This document shows, piece after piece, positions 23,221 to 31,836 of a stretch of DNA of 64,000 bases (its first letter is position 1; every line of letters starts with the position of its first letter). The stretch is taken from NCBI GenBank assembly GCA_001899065.1, contig MKUZ01000014.1:117021-181020 (forward strand), read 5' to 3'. A program made the translations under genes and the position numbers. Source of the DNA: Devosia sp. 66-22. Lineage in GTDB: Bacteria; Pseudomonadota; Alphaproteobacteria; Rhizobiales; Devosiaceae. The notes under the pieces are model-generated. The model ran no database searches and had not been told where the DNA came from. It worked only from the letters and a program-made list of their open reading frames with translations.

Positions 23221-26139
23221 ATGTCCGTGCATGCCGCCTTCGACCTCGTCCGCGACGAGACGATCCCCGAAATCGCGTCCGACGTCCGTCTCTATCGCCA
23301 CAAGAAGACCGGCGCGGAGGTGATGAGCTACATCAATGACGACGAGAACAAGGTCTTCGGCATCACCTTCAAGACCCCACCCGAGGATTCGACCGGCGTC
23401 GCCCATATCCTCGAGCACTCGGTGCTGTGCGGCTCGCGCAAATATCCGGTGAAGAAGCCCTTCGTCGAACTCATCAAGAGCTCGATGAACACCTTCCTCA
23501 ACGCCATGACCTTCCCCGACAAGACCGCCTATCCGGTTGCATCGCAGAACCTCCAGGATTTCTACAATCTGGTCGACGTCTATCTCGACGCCGTGTTCTT
23601 CCCGCTCATCTCCGAGGACACCTTCCGCCAGGAAGGCTGGCACTACGAGGCCGACGGCACGCAGATGCCGCTGGCCTATAAGGGCGTCGTGTTCAACGAG
23701 ATGAAAGGCGCCTATTCCTCGCCCGCGGCACTCCTGGGCAAGGTCAGCCAGCTCTCGCTCTATCCCGACAATGCCTATGGCGTGAATTCGGGCGGCGATC
23801 CCAAGGCCATCCCCGATCTCACCTACGACTATTTCAAGAACTTCCATCGCCGCTTCTATCATCCGTCCAACGCTAAAATCGTGTTCTATGGCGATGATCC
23901 GGAGGGGCGCCGCCTCGAAATGCTGGACGAATATCTGAGCCAGTTCGACGCCGCGCCCGTCGATGCGACGGTCAAGCTGCAGCCGCGCTTCCACGAGCCG
24001 CGCCACATCGAATCCACTTATGCGGCCACCGAGGCCGAGCCGGGCAAGAAGACCGGCATGATCACCGTCAACTGGATGCTCGACGAGATCGAGGATCCCG
24101 AGACGGTGCTGGCCCTCAACGTGCTCGAGCACGTCCTCGTCGGCACGCCCGCAGCGCCGCTCCGCAAGGCGCTCACCGATTCCGGCCTCGGCGAGGGCCT
24201 CACCGGCTCGGGCCTCGCCGACGATCTGCGCCAGCCTTATTTCACCGTTGGCCTCAAGGGCATCGACGAGGGCGATGGCGGCAAGGTCGAGACGCTGGTC
24301 CTCGATACGCTGCGCAAGCTTGCCGCCGACGGCATCGATCCACTCACCATCGAAGCCTCGATGAACTCCTTCGAGTTCGCGCTGCGCGAGAACAATACCG
24401 GTTCCTTCCCGCGCGGCATGGCGCTGATGTTCCGCACCATGAAGAACTGGCTGCATGGCGGCGACCCGTTCGACTCGCTCACCTATGAGAAGCCGCTCGA
24501 GGCGCTCAAGGCCAGGGTTGCGGCGGGCGAGCCGGTATTCGAAACGCTGGTCGACCGGCACCTCAATTCCAATACGCACCGCGTTACCGTGCTGCTGCGC
24601 GCCGACACGACGCAGGCCGAGCGCGAGGTCGCCGAAGAGCGCGAGCGGCTCGATGGCGTCGCCGAGGGGCTCGACGAGGCCGGGCGCGAGGACATCGTCG
24701 AGATCACCGCCAAGCTCAAGGCGCTGCAGGACACCGCCGATCCGCCGGAGGCGCTGGCGAAGATTCCGAGCCTGGGGCTCAATGATCTCGACCGCGTCAA
24801 CAAGCCCATTCCGATCGAGCGCGACACGCTGGCGGGCGCGCGGCTCTATACGCATCCGCTGCCCACCAATGGCGTCATCTATCTCGATCTCGCCTTCGAT
24901 CTCCGCCGCGTGCCGGCTGAGCTCCTGCCCTATCTGTCGCTGTTCTCGCGCGCCCTGTTCCAGACCGGGACCGCCCGGGAGGACTTCGTCTCCCTGACGC
25001 AGCGCATCGGCCGGTCGACCGGCGGCGTCGGCGCCAGCCGCTCCATCTCGATGATGCGCGATACCGCTTCCGTCGCGGCGTGGCTCTTCATCCGCGGCAA
25101 GGCCGTGCCCGACAAGGCCGACGAGCTGCTCGCCATCATCACCGACGTGCTCACTTCGGCCAATCTCGACAACCGCGAGCGCATCAAGCAGATGGCACTC
25201 GAGGAGAAGGCGGGCTTTGAGTCCGGCATTGCCGGCCGCGGCAATGGCATCGCCGCCGGCCGCCTCGGCGCGTCGCTCAATCCGGCCTCATGGGCCAATG
25301 AGCAGTCGAGCGGCGTGAGCTATCTGTTCTTCCTGCGCGAACTGCTCAAGGGCATCGACAACGAAGAGGGCTGGCTCAGGATCAAGGCGGCGCTCTACGC
25401 CATCCGCGACCTCGTCATCGACCGCCAGTCGATGGTCCTCAACGTCACGAGCGATGCCGGCCTGTGGAATGCCTTCCGGCCCAAGCTCGAGGGGTTCGTG
25501 GCGGCGCTGCCGGCTTCCGACGCGGCGCCGCGGCTGTGGCTTCCCTCGACGCCGGTCAATGAGGGGCTGACCTTCCCCGGCCAGGTCAACTACGTCGCCA
25601 AGGGCGCCAATCTCTACACCCTGGGCTACGAGCACACCGGCGCCACGGCGGTGGCGCTGCGGCAGCTCAACACCACCTATCTGTGGGACAAGGTGCGCGT
25701 GCAGGGTGGGGCCTATGGCGGCTCGGCCAGCTTCGATCCGTTCTCGGGCGGCTTCGTGTTCACCTCCTACCGCGACCCCAATCTGCTCGAAACGCTCGCC
25801 GCCTATGACGGTGCGGCGCAGTGGCTGAAGCAGGGCATCGGCGAGCAGGACCTCGTGCGTTCGATCATCGGCGCGATCGGTGCCATCGATACCTACCGCC
25901 TGCCGGACGCGAAGGGCTTCACGTCCCTGATGTGGGAACTCACCGGCAACACCGACGAGAACCGCCAGGTGCGCCGCGAGCAGATCCTCGACGCCACCAC
26001 CACCGACGTCAGCCGCTTCGCCGACGTACTGGGCGAAGTCGCGAGGGCAGGGCAGATCGTCGTCCTCGGCTCGGAAACCGCCATCAAGACCGCCAACCAG
26101 GAGCGCGGCGGGTTCCTGAGCGTCACCAAGGTGCTCTGA
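23221..26139 (+). CDS. M16C metalloprotease, presequence protease (PreP)-like
   Basis: 972 residues, the normal length of the four-domain PreP group. The inverted zinc motif HILEH gives His62, Glu65 (catalytic base) and His66 near the N-terminus, followed by family blocks KKPFVELIKSSMNTFLNAMT and VFNEMKGAYSSP. It would degrade short unstructured peptides in a closed chamber. No signal peptide is visible, so a cytosolic location is likely. It stands alone between a hairpin and a repeat-rich region. Confidence 0.92.
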   Translation: MSVHAAFDLVRDETIPEIASDVRLYRHKKTGAEVMSYINDDENKVFGITFKTPPEDSTGVAHILEHSVLCGSRKYPVKKPFVELIKSSMNTFLNAMTFPDKTAYPVASQNLQDFYNLVDVYLDAVFFPLISEDTFRQEGWHYEADGTQMPLAYKGVVFNEMKGAYSSPAALLGKVSQLSLYPDNAYGVNSGGDPKAIPDLTYDYFKNFHRRFYHPSNAKIVFYGDDPEGRRLEMLDEYLSQFDAAPVDATVKLQPRFHEPRHIESTYAATEAEPGKKTGMITVNWMLDEIEDPETVLALNVLEHVLVGTPAAPLRKALTDSGLGEGLTGSGLADDLRQPYFTVGLKGIDEGDGGKVETLVLDTLRKLAADGIDPLTIEASMNSFEFALRENNTGSFPRGMALMFRTMKNWLHGGDPFDSLTYEKPLEALKARVAAGEPVFETLVDRHLNSNTHRVTVLLRADTTQAEREVAEERERLDGVAEGLDEAGREDIVEITAKLKALQDTADPPEALAKIPSLGLNDLDRVNKPIPIERDTLAGARLYTHPLPTNGVIYLDLAFDLRRVPAELLPYLSLFSRALFQTGTAREDFVSLTQRIGRSTGGVGASRSISMMRDTASVAAWLFIRGKAVPDKADELLAIITDVLTSANLDNRERIKQMALEEKAGFESGIAGRGNGIAAGRLGASLNPASWANEQSSGVSYLFFLRELLKGIDNEEGWLRIKAALYAIRDLVIDRQSMVLNVTSDAGLWNAFRPKLEGFVAALPASDAAPRLWLPSTPVNEGLTFPGQVNYVAKGANLYTLGYEHTGATAVALRQLNTTYLWDKVRVQGGAYGGSASFDPFSGGFVFTSYRDPNLLETLAAYDGAAQWLKQGIGEQDLVRSIIGAIGAIDTYRLPDAKGFTSLMWELTGNTDENRQVRREQILDATTTDVSRFADVLGEVARAGQIVVLGSETAIKTANQERGGFLSVTKVL

Positions 26140-26323
26140 AAGAGTCGGCGACCCGCGGTGCTGGCTGCGGACCTCCCGTCAGAGGGGGAGGGTGGGCCAA
26201 GAGCACCATCGCGCCCCGCCACCGCTTCATCACGCCTCTCGGCCCGTCATGGCTGGGCGAAGACCCGGCCACCCAGCCGGGCCAAGCCTGGGATGGCGAC
26301 TAATGGGCTGGACGCAAGCGCAC

Positions 26324-26352
26324 AGCTGGGTCCCCGCCTTCGCGGGGATGAC
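26324..26352 (+). repeat. short palindromic intergenic repeat, copy 1
   Basis: Element AGCTGGGTCCCCG...GGGATGAC with a 7-bp stem TCCCCGC / GCGGGGA (26331-26348). Related elements lie at 26470, 34988 and about 35042. This family of GGGTCC...GGATGAC palindromes is common between genes in alphaproteobacteria. Confidence 0.7.
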
Positions 26353-26469
26353 ATCGGGGGGTATGGAAGCGCCTTTGCAACCGTGCGAGCTTGGGAGGGG
26401 CGACACAACCTCAATCAGGCCGCTCGCACCACTCCCGCGGTCAGCACCATCGCGCCCACCCCACAGCTG

Positions 26470-26495
26470 TCATCCCGCGCAGGCGGGGACCCAAC
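26470..26495 (-). repeat. short palindromic intergenic repeat, copy 2
   Basis: Opposite orientation to copy 1: starts with TCATCCCGC and ends GGCGGGGACCCA. Shows the same stem region with small differences. Confidence 0.65.
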
Positions 26496-26604
26496 TCTCA
26501 CCGCCCACTTACCCCTCATGGGGGTGAGCGAAGTGACCAAAAATTGTCCCCGCAACGCCCTGAGGATCCTGGCCTCTCCGGACTTATTTCTCCCACTTAT
26601 CCCC

Positions 26605-26956
26605 GTCCCCTGGGGCCGTGATATTCTCCCCTCACTGCGTCCTCATCGAGCGACTCGAGACGAACGGGCGGGGGCGCAGGGCCGGGTGGTGCGGGGGTCG
26701 CCTCGCACCCGGCGGGACAGAGCGGATCGTGCGGGCATTCCCTGGCCCGGGGTCCGGCGCAGATGGGCACCATGGTCGGTGTCCATCGCGGAGCAAATGG
26801 GCGGATCGTCGCCCCATCCCTCCAGAGCGGCGCCGCGCCAGCACTCAAGGCAGCCACCTCTCCCCTCTGACCGTCCGAGCGCCCGGATCGCAGCGGCGAG
26901 GCGACGAGCCTCAATGTTTGCGGACTACCCGCGTCGAGGCCTCGCCTCGCCGCTGC
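26605..26956 (+). repeat. structured dispersed repeat, copy A (candidate ncRNA)
   Basis: About 350 bp matching 34529-34885 in reverse orientation. Landmarks in order: -10-like TATTCT at 26622-26627; hairpin 1 at 26688-26709 (9-bp stem, loop GTCG); hairpin 2 at 26763-26786 (ATGGGCACC / GGTGTCCAT, loop ATGGTC); terminal stem 26890-26904 with 26942-26956 (15 bp, perfect); apical hairpin 26920-26932 with loop ACTAC. Sequence outside the stems is nearly the same as in copy B, whereas hairpin 2 and the terminal stem differ but still pair. It ends 179 bases before the acyl-CoA ligase on the same strand. Confidence 0.75.
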
Positions 26957-27053
26957 AGCTCTTTACCCGAAAGGGCAAGAGCATCCCCATCGAGCGACCG
27001 GTCGAGCCCGGTCAGGGGCTTCCGCTCGCCCGCAAAACCGGGTGCCATTGCCG

Positions 27054-27097
27054 TTGCGTAACGTAGTTGACGCATAGGGAAAGCCCTGCTCTAGTTT
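27054..27097 (+). promoter_or_regulatory. possible MerR-type promoter of the acyl-CoA ligase operon
   Basis: TTGACG at 27067-27072 and TAGTTT at 27092-27097 are separated by 19 bp, the long spacer typical of MerR-controlled promoters; the spacer contains an AGGG/CCCT dyad. A CGTAACG dyad lies just upstream (27056-27063). The MerR regulator encoded as second gene of this operon is the natural candidate to bind. Confidence 0.45.
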
Positions 27098-27135
27098 CTG
27101 CGAGAGGGCGAAAACGCTCCGAGGAGGGATTTCAC

Positions 27136-28854
27136 ATGGATACCGTTGCCGCCGCGCATCCGCGACCATGGGTCGAGCACTATCCCGAAGGCATCGCCTG
27201 GGACGTCTCCGTCAATCTCACGCCGGTGCACGAGCAGCTGCTCGCCGCGTGCGAGCGCAATGCCGGTGCCGTGGCCCTCGACTTCCTTGGGGGGACGACC
27301 AGCTTCGGCGAGCTGGGCAAGGCCATCAGGGCCTTCGCCGGTGCGCTCCAGACGCAGTACGGCGTCAAGAAGGGCAGCCGCGTGGCGCTGCTCCTGCCCA
27401 ATACGCCGTTCTACGCCGTCGCCTATTACGGCGTGCTACTGGCGGGCGGGACGGTGGTCAACTGCAACCCGCTCTACACCGTGCACGAGCTCAGCCACAT
27501 CACCTCGAATGCCGGCGCCGACGTGCTTGTGACCCTCGACCTCAGGCAGATCTTCGAGAAAGCCGAAGCGCTGGTCAAGGCCGGCCACGTCAAGAGGATC
27601 ATCGTCTGCCACTTCCCGGCCGCGCTGCCCACCGTCAAGCGCATCCTCTACTCGATCGCCAAGCGCAAGGACCTCGCCAGGATCGGCGCGTCACCGGCCG
27701 CGGGGGCGTGTACCTGGTACGCCGATCTCATCGCGCGCAACGACCGGCCGACACCTGTCGCGATCGACGCCCTCACCGACGTGGCGGTCCAGCAATATAC
27801 CGGCGGCACGACCGGTCTGCCCAAGGGCGCCATGCTCAGCCACGGCAATATCGCCGCCAATATGAGCCAGATCGACGCCTGGGGCTGCGGGCTGTTCTAT
27901 CCGCCCAGCAAGGTCGTGGCCGTGCTGCCCTTCTTCCACATCTTCGCGATGACCGTCTGCCTCAACGTGCCGCTCTGCAACGGTACACAGGTCGTGATGA
28001 TGCCGCGCTTCGAGCTCAAGGGGTTCCTCGACCTGCTGCGCCGGACGCGCCCCAATGTGCTGCCGGCGGTGCCCACGCTGATCCAGGCGCTGGCCAAGGT
28101 CAGCGGCGCCGATCGCGAGGCGCTCGACTGCCTCGACGTGGTGATCTCGGGCGGCGCCGCGCTGCCGGACGAAGCCCGCGGCAAGTTCGCCAAGGTCTCC
28201 AAGGCCATCCTGGCCGAAGGCTACGGTCTCACCGAGGCGTCGCCGGTGGTGTGCTGCGCGCCGCTGCGCGTGCCCTCCAAGGCACTCTCGATCGGCATGC
28301 CGTTGCCGGCGACGGATGTGCGCTTCATCGATATCGAGACCAATGAAGTGGCCAAGCTCGGCGAGCGTGGCGAGCTGCAGGTCAAGGGGCCGCAGGTCAT
28401 GCTGGGCTACTACGAGAATCCCGATGCGACGCGGGAGGCGTTCATGGATGGCTGGTTGCGGACGGGCGATGTCGGCTATGTCGACGCGGACGGCTATGTG
28501 TTCCTGGTCGACCGCATCAAGGATCTGATCATTTCGTCTGGCTTCAACATCTATCCGCGCACCATCGAGGAGGCGCTGGTCGCCAACCCGGCCGTCGACG
28601 AGGCCAATGTGATCGGCGTTCCGGACGAGTATCGCGGCGAAGCGGCCGTGGCCTTCGTCAAGCTCAAGGACGGGCAGACGATCAGCGAGGGCGATCTCAA
28701 GAAGTTCATCGGCGAGCGGCTCAACAAGCTCGAGATGCCGCGCGAGATCATCTTCAAGGACCAGCTCCCCAAGACGCTCATCGGCAAGCTCTCCAAGAAG
28801 GAGCTACGCGACGAGTACAAGGCGATGAAGGGACAAAAGAGTGAACCGGCCTGA
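27136..28854 (+). CDS. long-chain fatty acid--CoA ligase
   Basis: 572-residue adenylate-forming enzyme that activates fatty acids to acyl-CoA with ATP. ATP-binding motif QYTGGTTGLPKGAMLSH, A5-like GYGLTEASPVV, core DGWLRTGDVGYVDADGY and the C-terminal catalytic lysine in LPKTLIGKLSKKELR are intact. ATG 27136 has a GGAGGG site; the open frame extends upstream but is not conserved-looking. It feeds beta-oxidation, whose genes lie 6.5 kb downstream, and overlaps a MerR regulator by 14 bases. Confidence 0.92.
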   Translation: MDTVAAAHPRPWVEHYPEGIAWDVSVNLTPVHEQLLAACERNAGAVALDFLGGTTSFGELGKAIRAFAGALQTQYGVKKGSRVALLLPNTPFYAVAYYGVLLAGGTVVNCNPLYTVHELSHITSNAGADVLVTLDLRQIFEKAEALVKAGHVKRIIVCHFPAALPTVKRILYSIAKRKDLARIGASPAAGACTWYADLIARNDRPTPVAIDALTDVAVQQYTGGTTGLPKGAMLSHGNIAANMSQIDAWGCGLFYPPSKVVAVLPFFHIFAMTVCLNVPLCNGTQVVMMPRFELKGFLDLLRRTRPNVLPAVPTLIQALAKVSGADREALDCLDVVISGGAALPDEARGKFAKVSKAILAEGYGLTEASPVVCCAPLRVPSKALSIGMPLPATDVRFIDIETNEVAKLGERGELQVKGPQVMLGYYENPDATREAFMDGWLRTGDVGYVDADGYVFLVDRIKDLIISSGFNIYPRTIEEALVANPAVDEANVIGVPDEYRGEAAVAFVKLKDGQTISEGDLKKFIGERLNKLEMPREIIFKDQLPKTLIGKLSKKELRDEYKAMKGQKSEPA

Positions 28855-29239
28855 GAGCGAGAACCGCGACCTGTTCGCGATCGCCGACCTCGCCCGCGAG
28901 TTCGGCATCTCGACGCGAGCGATCCGCTTCTACGAGACCAAGGGGCTGCTCACGCCCGACCGCGTCGGCTCGACCCGCGTATTCCGCCGCCGCGACCGCG
29001 CGCGCCTGATCCTGATCCTGCGCGGCAAGCGGCTGGGCTTCTCGCTGCGCGATATCTCGGAATATCTCAGCCTCTACGACGCCGACCGCACGCAGCGTGC
29101 CCAGGTCAACCTGCTGGTCGATATGGTGGACCAGCGTGTGCAAATGCTCGAGCAGCAACTGGCGGATCTGCAGACGACGATCAGCGAGCTGCGCGAGATC
29201 AAGAAGCTCGCAACCGAGCGGCTGGCGCAAGCGAGCTAG
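28841..29239 (+). CDS. MerR family regulator (LiuR-like context)
   Basis: 132 residues. N-terminal winged helix (residues 10-80: FAIADLAREFGISTRAIRFYETKGLLTP, then RVFRRRDRARLILILRGKRLGFSL) and a C-terminal dimerisation coiled coil (about 90-128). No cysteine metal ligands, so it is not a metal sensor. The GTG start lies inside the ligase gene, implying cotranscription. MerR proteins of this sort (LiuR, for example) control acyl-CoA catabolism; the fad genes nearby carry a matching palindrome. The 3' end overlaps the opposite-strand signalling gene by 41 bases. Confidence 0.85.
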   Translation: MNRPESENRDLFAIADLAREFGISTRAIRFYETKGLLTPDRVGSTRVFRRRDRARLILILRGKRLGFSLRDISEYLSLYDADRTQRAQVNLLVDMVDQRVQMLEQQLADLQTTISELREIKKLATERLAQAS

Positions 29240-31412
29240 CATGATGCTCCATCCATTCCTCGAATACGGGGGGTGGCATGGCTTCGCCGAAGAGGTAGCC
29301 CTGCAGCACGTCGCAGCCGAGCGCCTCGAGGAAGCGCCGCTGCGCGACGCTCTCCACCCCTTCGGCGACGACCCTGAGCTTGAGCGTCTCGCCGATCCGG
29401 ATCACCGCCGTGACCATGGCCTGCACCGCCTCGTTCTCTTCGAGGTCGGCCATGAAGCTGCGGTCGATCTTGAGCTCCGACACGGGGAGCTTGGCGAGAT
29501 TGCTGAGCGAGGAATAGCCGGTGCCGAAATCGTCCATCGAGATGGTCACGCCCATCGCGCGGAGCCGGCGGGCATTGTCGAGCGCCGTCGGATAGCCCTC
29601 CATCATCACGCTTTCGGTCACCTCGACGGTCAGCCGGCCGGCAGCGAGGTCGTGCTTGGCGAGGGTTTGGGCGATGACGAAGGGGAAGTCGGGATTGCGG
29701 AACTGGATGGCCGAGATGTTCACCGCGATGTGAGGAACCTCATAGCCCGCCTCGTCCCACCGGCGAAGCTGTGCGCAGCCGGCACCGAGGCAGGCCTCGC
29801 CGATCGTCTCGATGAGGCCGAAGTCCTCCGCCAGCGGAATGAAGCGCGCGGGGGGGACGGCGCCGAGCGCCGGGTGAGTCCAGCGCGCGAGCGCTTCGAC
29901 ACCGGCGACCGCGCCGGTCGCGGCGTCGATCTGCGGCTGGTAGGCGAGGCCGACCTGGCCCTGTTCCACGGCGTCGCGGAGCAGGGCGCCGAGCAGCAGG
30001 CGGTCCTGGGCCATGCGGTTCATTTCGGTGGTGAAGAAGCGGAAGGTGCTGCGGCCCTCGCTCTTGGCGCGGTACATCGCGGTGTCGGCGTTGCGCAGCA
30101 GAGTTGCACTGTCGGTGCCGTTGTCCGGGCACAGGCTGATGCCGATACTGGCGGATGCGGGCAGCGTGACGCCCTCGACGCGAACCGGCTGGGCGAGGCG
30201 GCCGAGCAGCGCTTCCGCGACACGCTGGGCGCGCGGGCCGTCGGCGCCGTCAAGGACGATGACGAATTCGTCGCCGCCATGGCGGCAGACGATGTCGACG
30301 TCCCAGACTTCGGCGACGATGCGGCTGGCGATCTCCCTGAGAAAGCTGTCGCCGACCGGGTGGCCGAGCGTGTCGTTGACGTCCTTGAAGTGGTCGATGT
30401 CGACGAAGAGAAGCGCGGCGGGGCCCGGGGAGTCCGTCGCATCGAACCGCGCTTCCATCTGCTCGCGCAGCATGGTGCGGTTGGGCAGGCCAGTGAGGCC
30501 GTCATAGTAGGCGAGACGGCCAATACGGGTGGTCGCCTCGTCGCGCTCGAGGGCGACCACGCAGAGATTGACGCAGGCGCGCACGATGTGTTCGTGCCAG
30601 ATGCTCGGCCCGCGCTTCTGCCGATAGTAGAAAGCGAAGGTGCCGCCGACCCGGCCGTCGCGCAGCGTGATCGGGCTCGACCAGCAGGCGAGGAGGCCGA
30701 GCGGCAGGGGCAGGGCCTTGAAGTCGTCCCACAGCGGATCGGTCTCGATGTCCTCGACCACAACCGATTGCTTGCGCCAGGCGGCCGTGCCGCAGGAGCC
30801 GTGCTTGGGGCCCATGCGGAGGCCGTCGATGGCGGCGCCGAAATGTGGCGGCAGAGCGGGGGCGGCCAGAGGGTGGAGGCGCTCTTCCTCGTCGACGGAA
30901 AGGATGGAGCACACGACGTCGGGCGCGATGTACTCGACGCGGCGGCAGATGAGATCCATCACTTCGCGGAGCGGGCGGTCCTGCGCGATGGCTTCGAGCA
31001 CGTCGCGCTGCATGCGCTGAATCTGCTTGCTGTCGTTGATGTCGGAGAAGACCAGCAGGTAGTGCGCGAGCTCGCCGTCATCGTCGTAGAGCGGCTTGAC
31101 GACGGTCGACATCCAGAAGACCTCGCCATGTTTGCCGACGACAGGGACTTCTTCCTCGAAGGTGCGGCGCTGCGCGATCTCGCCGCGCAGGCGGTCGAGG
31201 ATACCACCGTCGAAGCCCTCGGTCGCAAGGAGGTGCGCGGCGTTGCGGCCTTCCATGTCGCCGCGCGGGTAGCCGAACATGCTGTGGAAGGCGCGGTTCG
31301 AATAGACGATGCGGCCGGACGCATCGGCGACAAGCACCGCATGATCGATCTGTTCGGCGGCCAGGGCGACATAATCGTTCGCCGGCCGGTCCAAAGTCCC
31401 CGGGTCGTCCAT
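29199..31412 (-). CDS. PAS-GAF-GGDEF-EAL cyclic di-GMP signalling protein
   Basis: 737 residues from the ATG at 31412 (GGAAGG nine bases upstream); a longer frame adds 63 residues that look noncoding. PAS about 15-130, GAF about 140-285, GGDEF about 300-460 with intact HGGDEF, EAL about 475-725 with GVEALARW, DDFGTGYSS and a KIDRSF block. Both catalytic motifs look competent, so it could make or break c-di-GMP. The RxxD inhibitory site expected five residues before GGDEF is absent (WDVD instead). No membrane helix, so a soluble sensor. It ends inside the MerR gene on the other strand. Confidence 0.92.
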   Translation of the reverse strand: MDDPGTLDRPANDYVALAAEQIDHAVLVADASGRIVYSNRAFHSMFGYPRGDMEGRNAAHLLATEGFDGGILDRLRGEIAQRRTFEEEVPVVGKHGEVFWMSTVVKPLYDDDGELAHYLLVFSDINDSKQIQRMQRDVLEAIAQDRPLREVMDLICRRVEYIAPDVVCSILSVDEEERLHPLAAPALPPHFGAAIDGLRMGPKHGSCGTAAWRKQSVVVEDIETDPLWDDFKALPLPLGLLACWSSPITLRDGRVGGTFAFYYRQKRGPSIWHEHIVRACVNLCVVALERDEATTRIGRLAYYDGLTGLPNRTMLREQMEARFDATDSPGPAALLFVDIDHFKDVNDTLGHPVGDSFLREIASRIVAEVWDVDIVCRHGGDEFVIVLDGADGPRAQRVAEALLGRLAQPVRVEGVTLPASASIGISLCPDNGTDSATLLRNADTAMYRAKSEGRSTFRFFTTEMNRMAQDRLLLGALLRDAVEQGQVGLAYQPQIDAATGAVAGVEALARWTHPALGAVPPARFIPLAEDFGLIETIGEACLGAGCAQLRRWDEAGYEVPHIAVNISAIQFRNPDFPFVIAQTLAKHDLAAGRLTVEVTESVMMEGYPTALDNARRLRAMGVTISMDDFGTGYSSLSNLAKLPVSELKIDRSFMADLEENEAVQAMVTAVIRIGETLKLRVVAEGVESVAQRRFLEALGCDVLQGYLFGEAMPPPVFEEWMEHHASSLAPAARLRAS

Positions 31413-31581
31413 CCTGGACAGCCTTCCCTTGTGCCCCACGACGCTGATTGAGGCCTCGATGCCCTCATCGGGGGGCAAGACTATGAAGAATCCGCCACCG
31501 GGCCACTGCCAAAGATCAGTGGCCCGACAACTGTGTGTCGCCGTGGTTATGGGAATCTTTCCGGCGTTCGGACAATGGAGA

Positions 31582-31836
31582 TTAGCGGCCACGTTTGACA
31601 TTCGTTGTCATCGGATCGGGCTTTCGCGGGCGTTTCCAGCCCTTGGGCGGCGCGGCCACGGGGACGTGCGTGCCGAGCCCCATCTGCCCCGGCGGCGGCT
31701 TGCGGACCGAGGGTCCCTTCAGCTCCTCGATCTCGTTGCGGAGGCGGGCGGCGAGCTCGAAATCCTCGGCCTCCGCCGCCTCCTGCATGCGCCGGGTGAG
31801 ATCGTTGACCTTGCGTTCGATCGACTGCGACGACAT
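31582..31836 (-). CDS. UvrB/UvrC motif-containing small protein
   Basis: 84 residues. A UVR motif fills residues 5-40 (IERKVNDLTRRMQEAAEAEDFELAARLRNEIEEL), the helical hairpin by which UvrB and UvrC contact each other. The rest is a basic, proline-rich tail (KPPPGQMGLG, PKGWKRPRKPDPMTT). The start overlaps the ligase stop by one base, so it belongs to the exonuclease-ligase operon and may recruit repair proteins. The function is inferred from motif and location. Confidence 0.82.
   Translation of the reverse strand: MSSQSIERKVNDLTRRMQEAAEAEDFELAARLRNEIEELKGPSVRKPPPGQMGLGTHVPVAAPPKGWKRPRKPDPMTTNVKRGR

Larger units (their letters stand above)
26140..27135. other. 996-bp gene-free region with dispersed repeats
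   Basis: No credible protein gene. It holds two short palindromic intergenic elements (26324-26352 and 26470-26495), copy A of a structured repeat (26605-26956) and the acyl-CoA ligase promoter (27054-27097). Long frames crossing the region have repeat-derived, low-complexity translations. Confidence 0.75.

Noticed and set aside
26158-27066. 302-codon frame through the intergenic region
   Set aside because: It translates palindromic and structured repeats, is not protein-like and is paralleled by similar junk frames over copy B.
29097-31451. 784-codon plus-strand frame opposite the GGDEF-EAL gene
   Set aside because: Shadow frame; the minus-strand product has intact PAS, GAF, GGDEF and EAL motifs.
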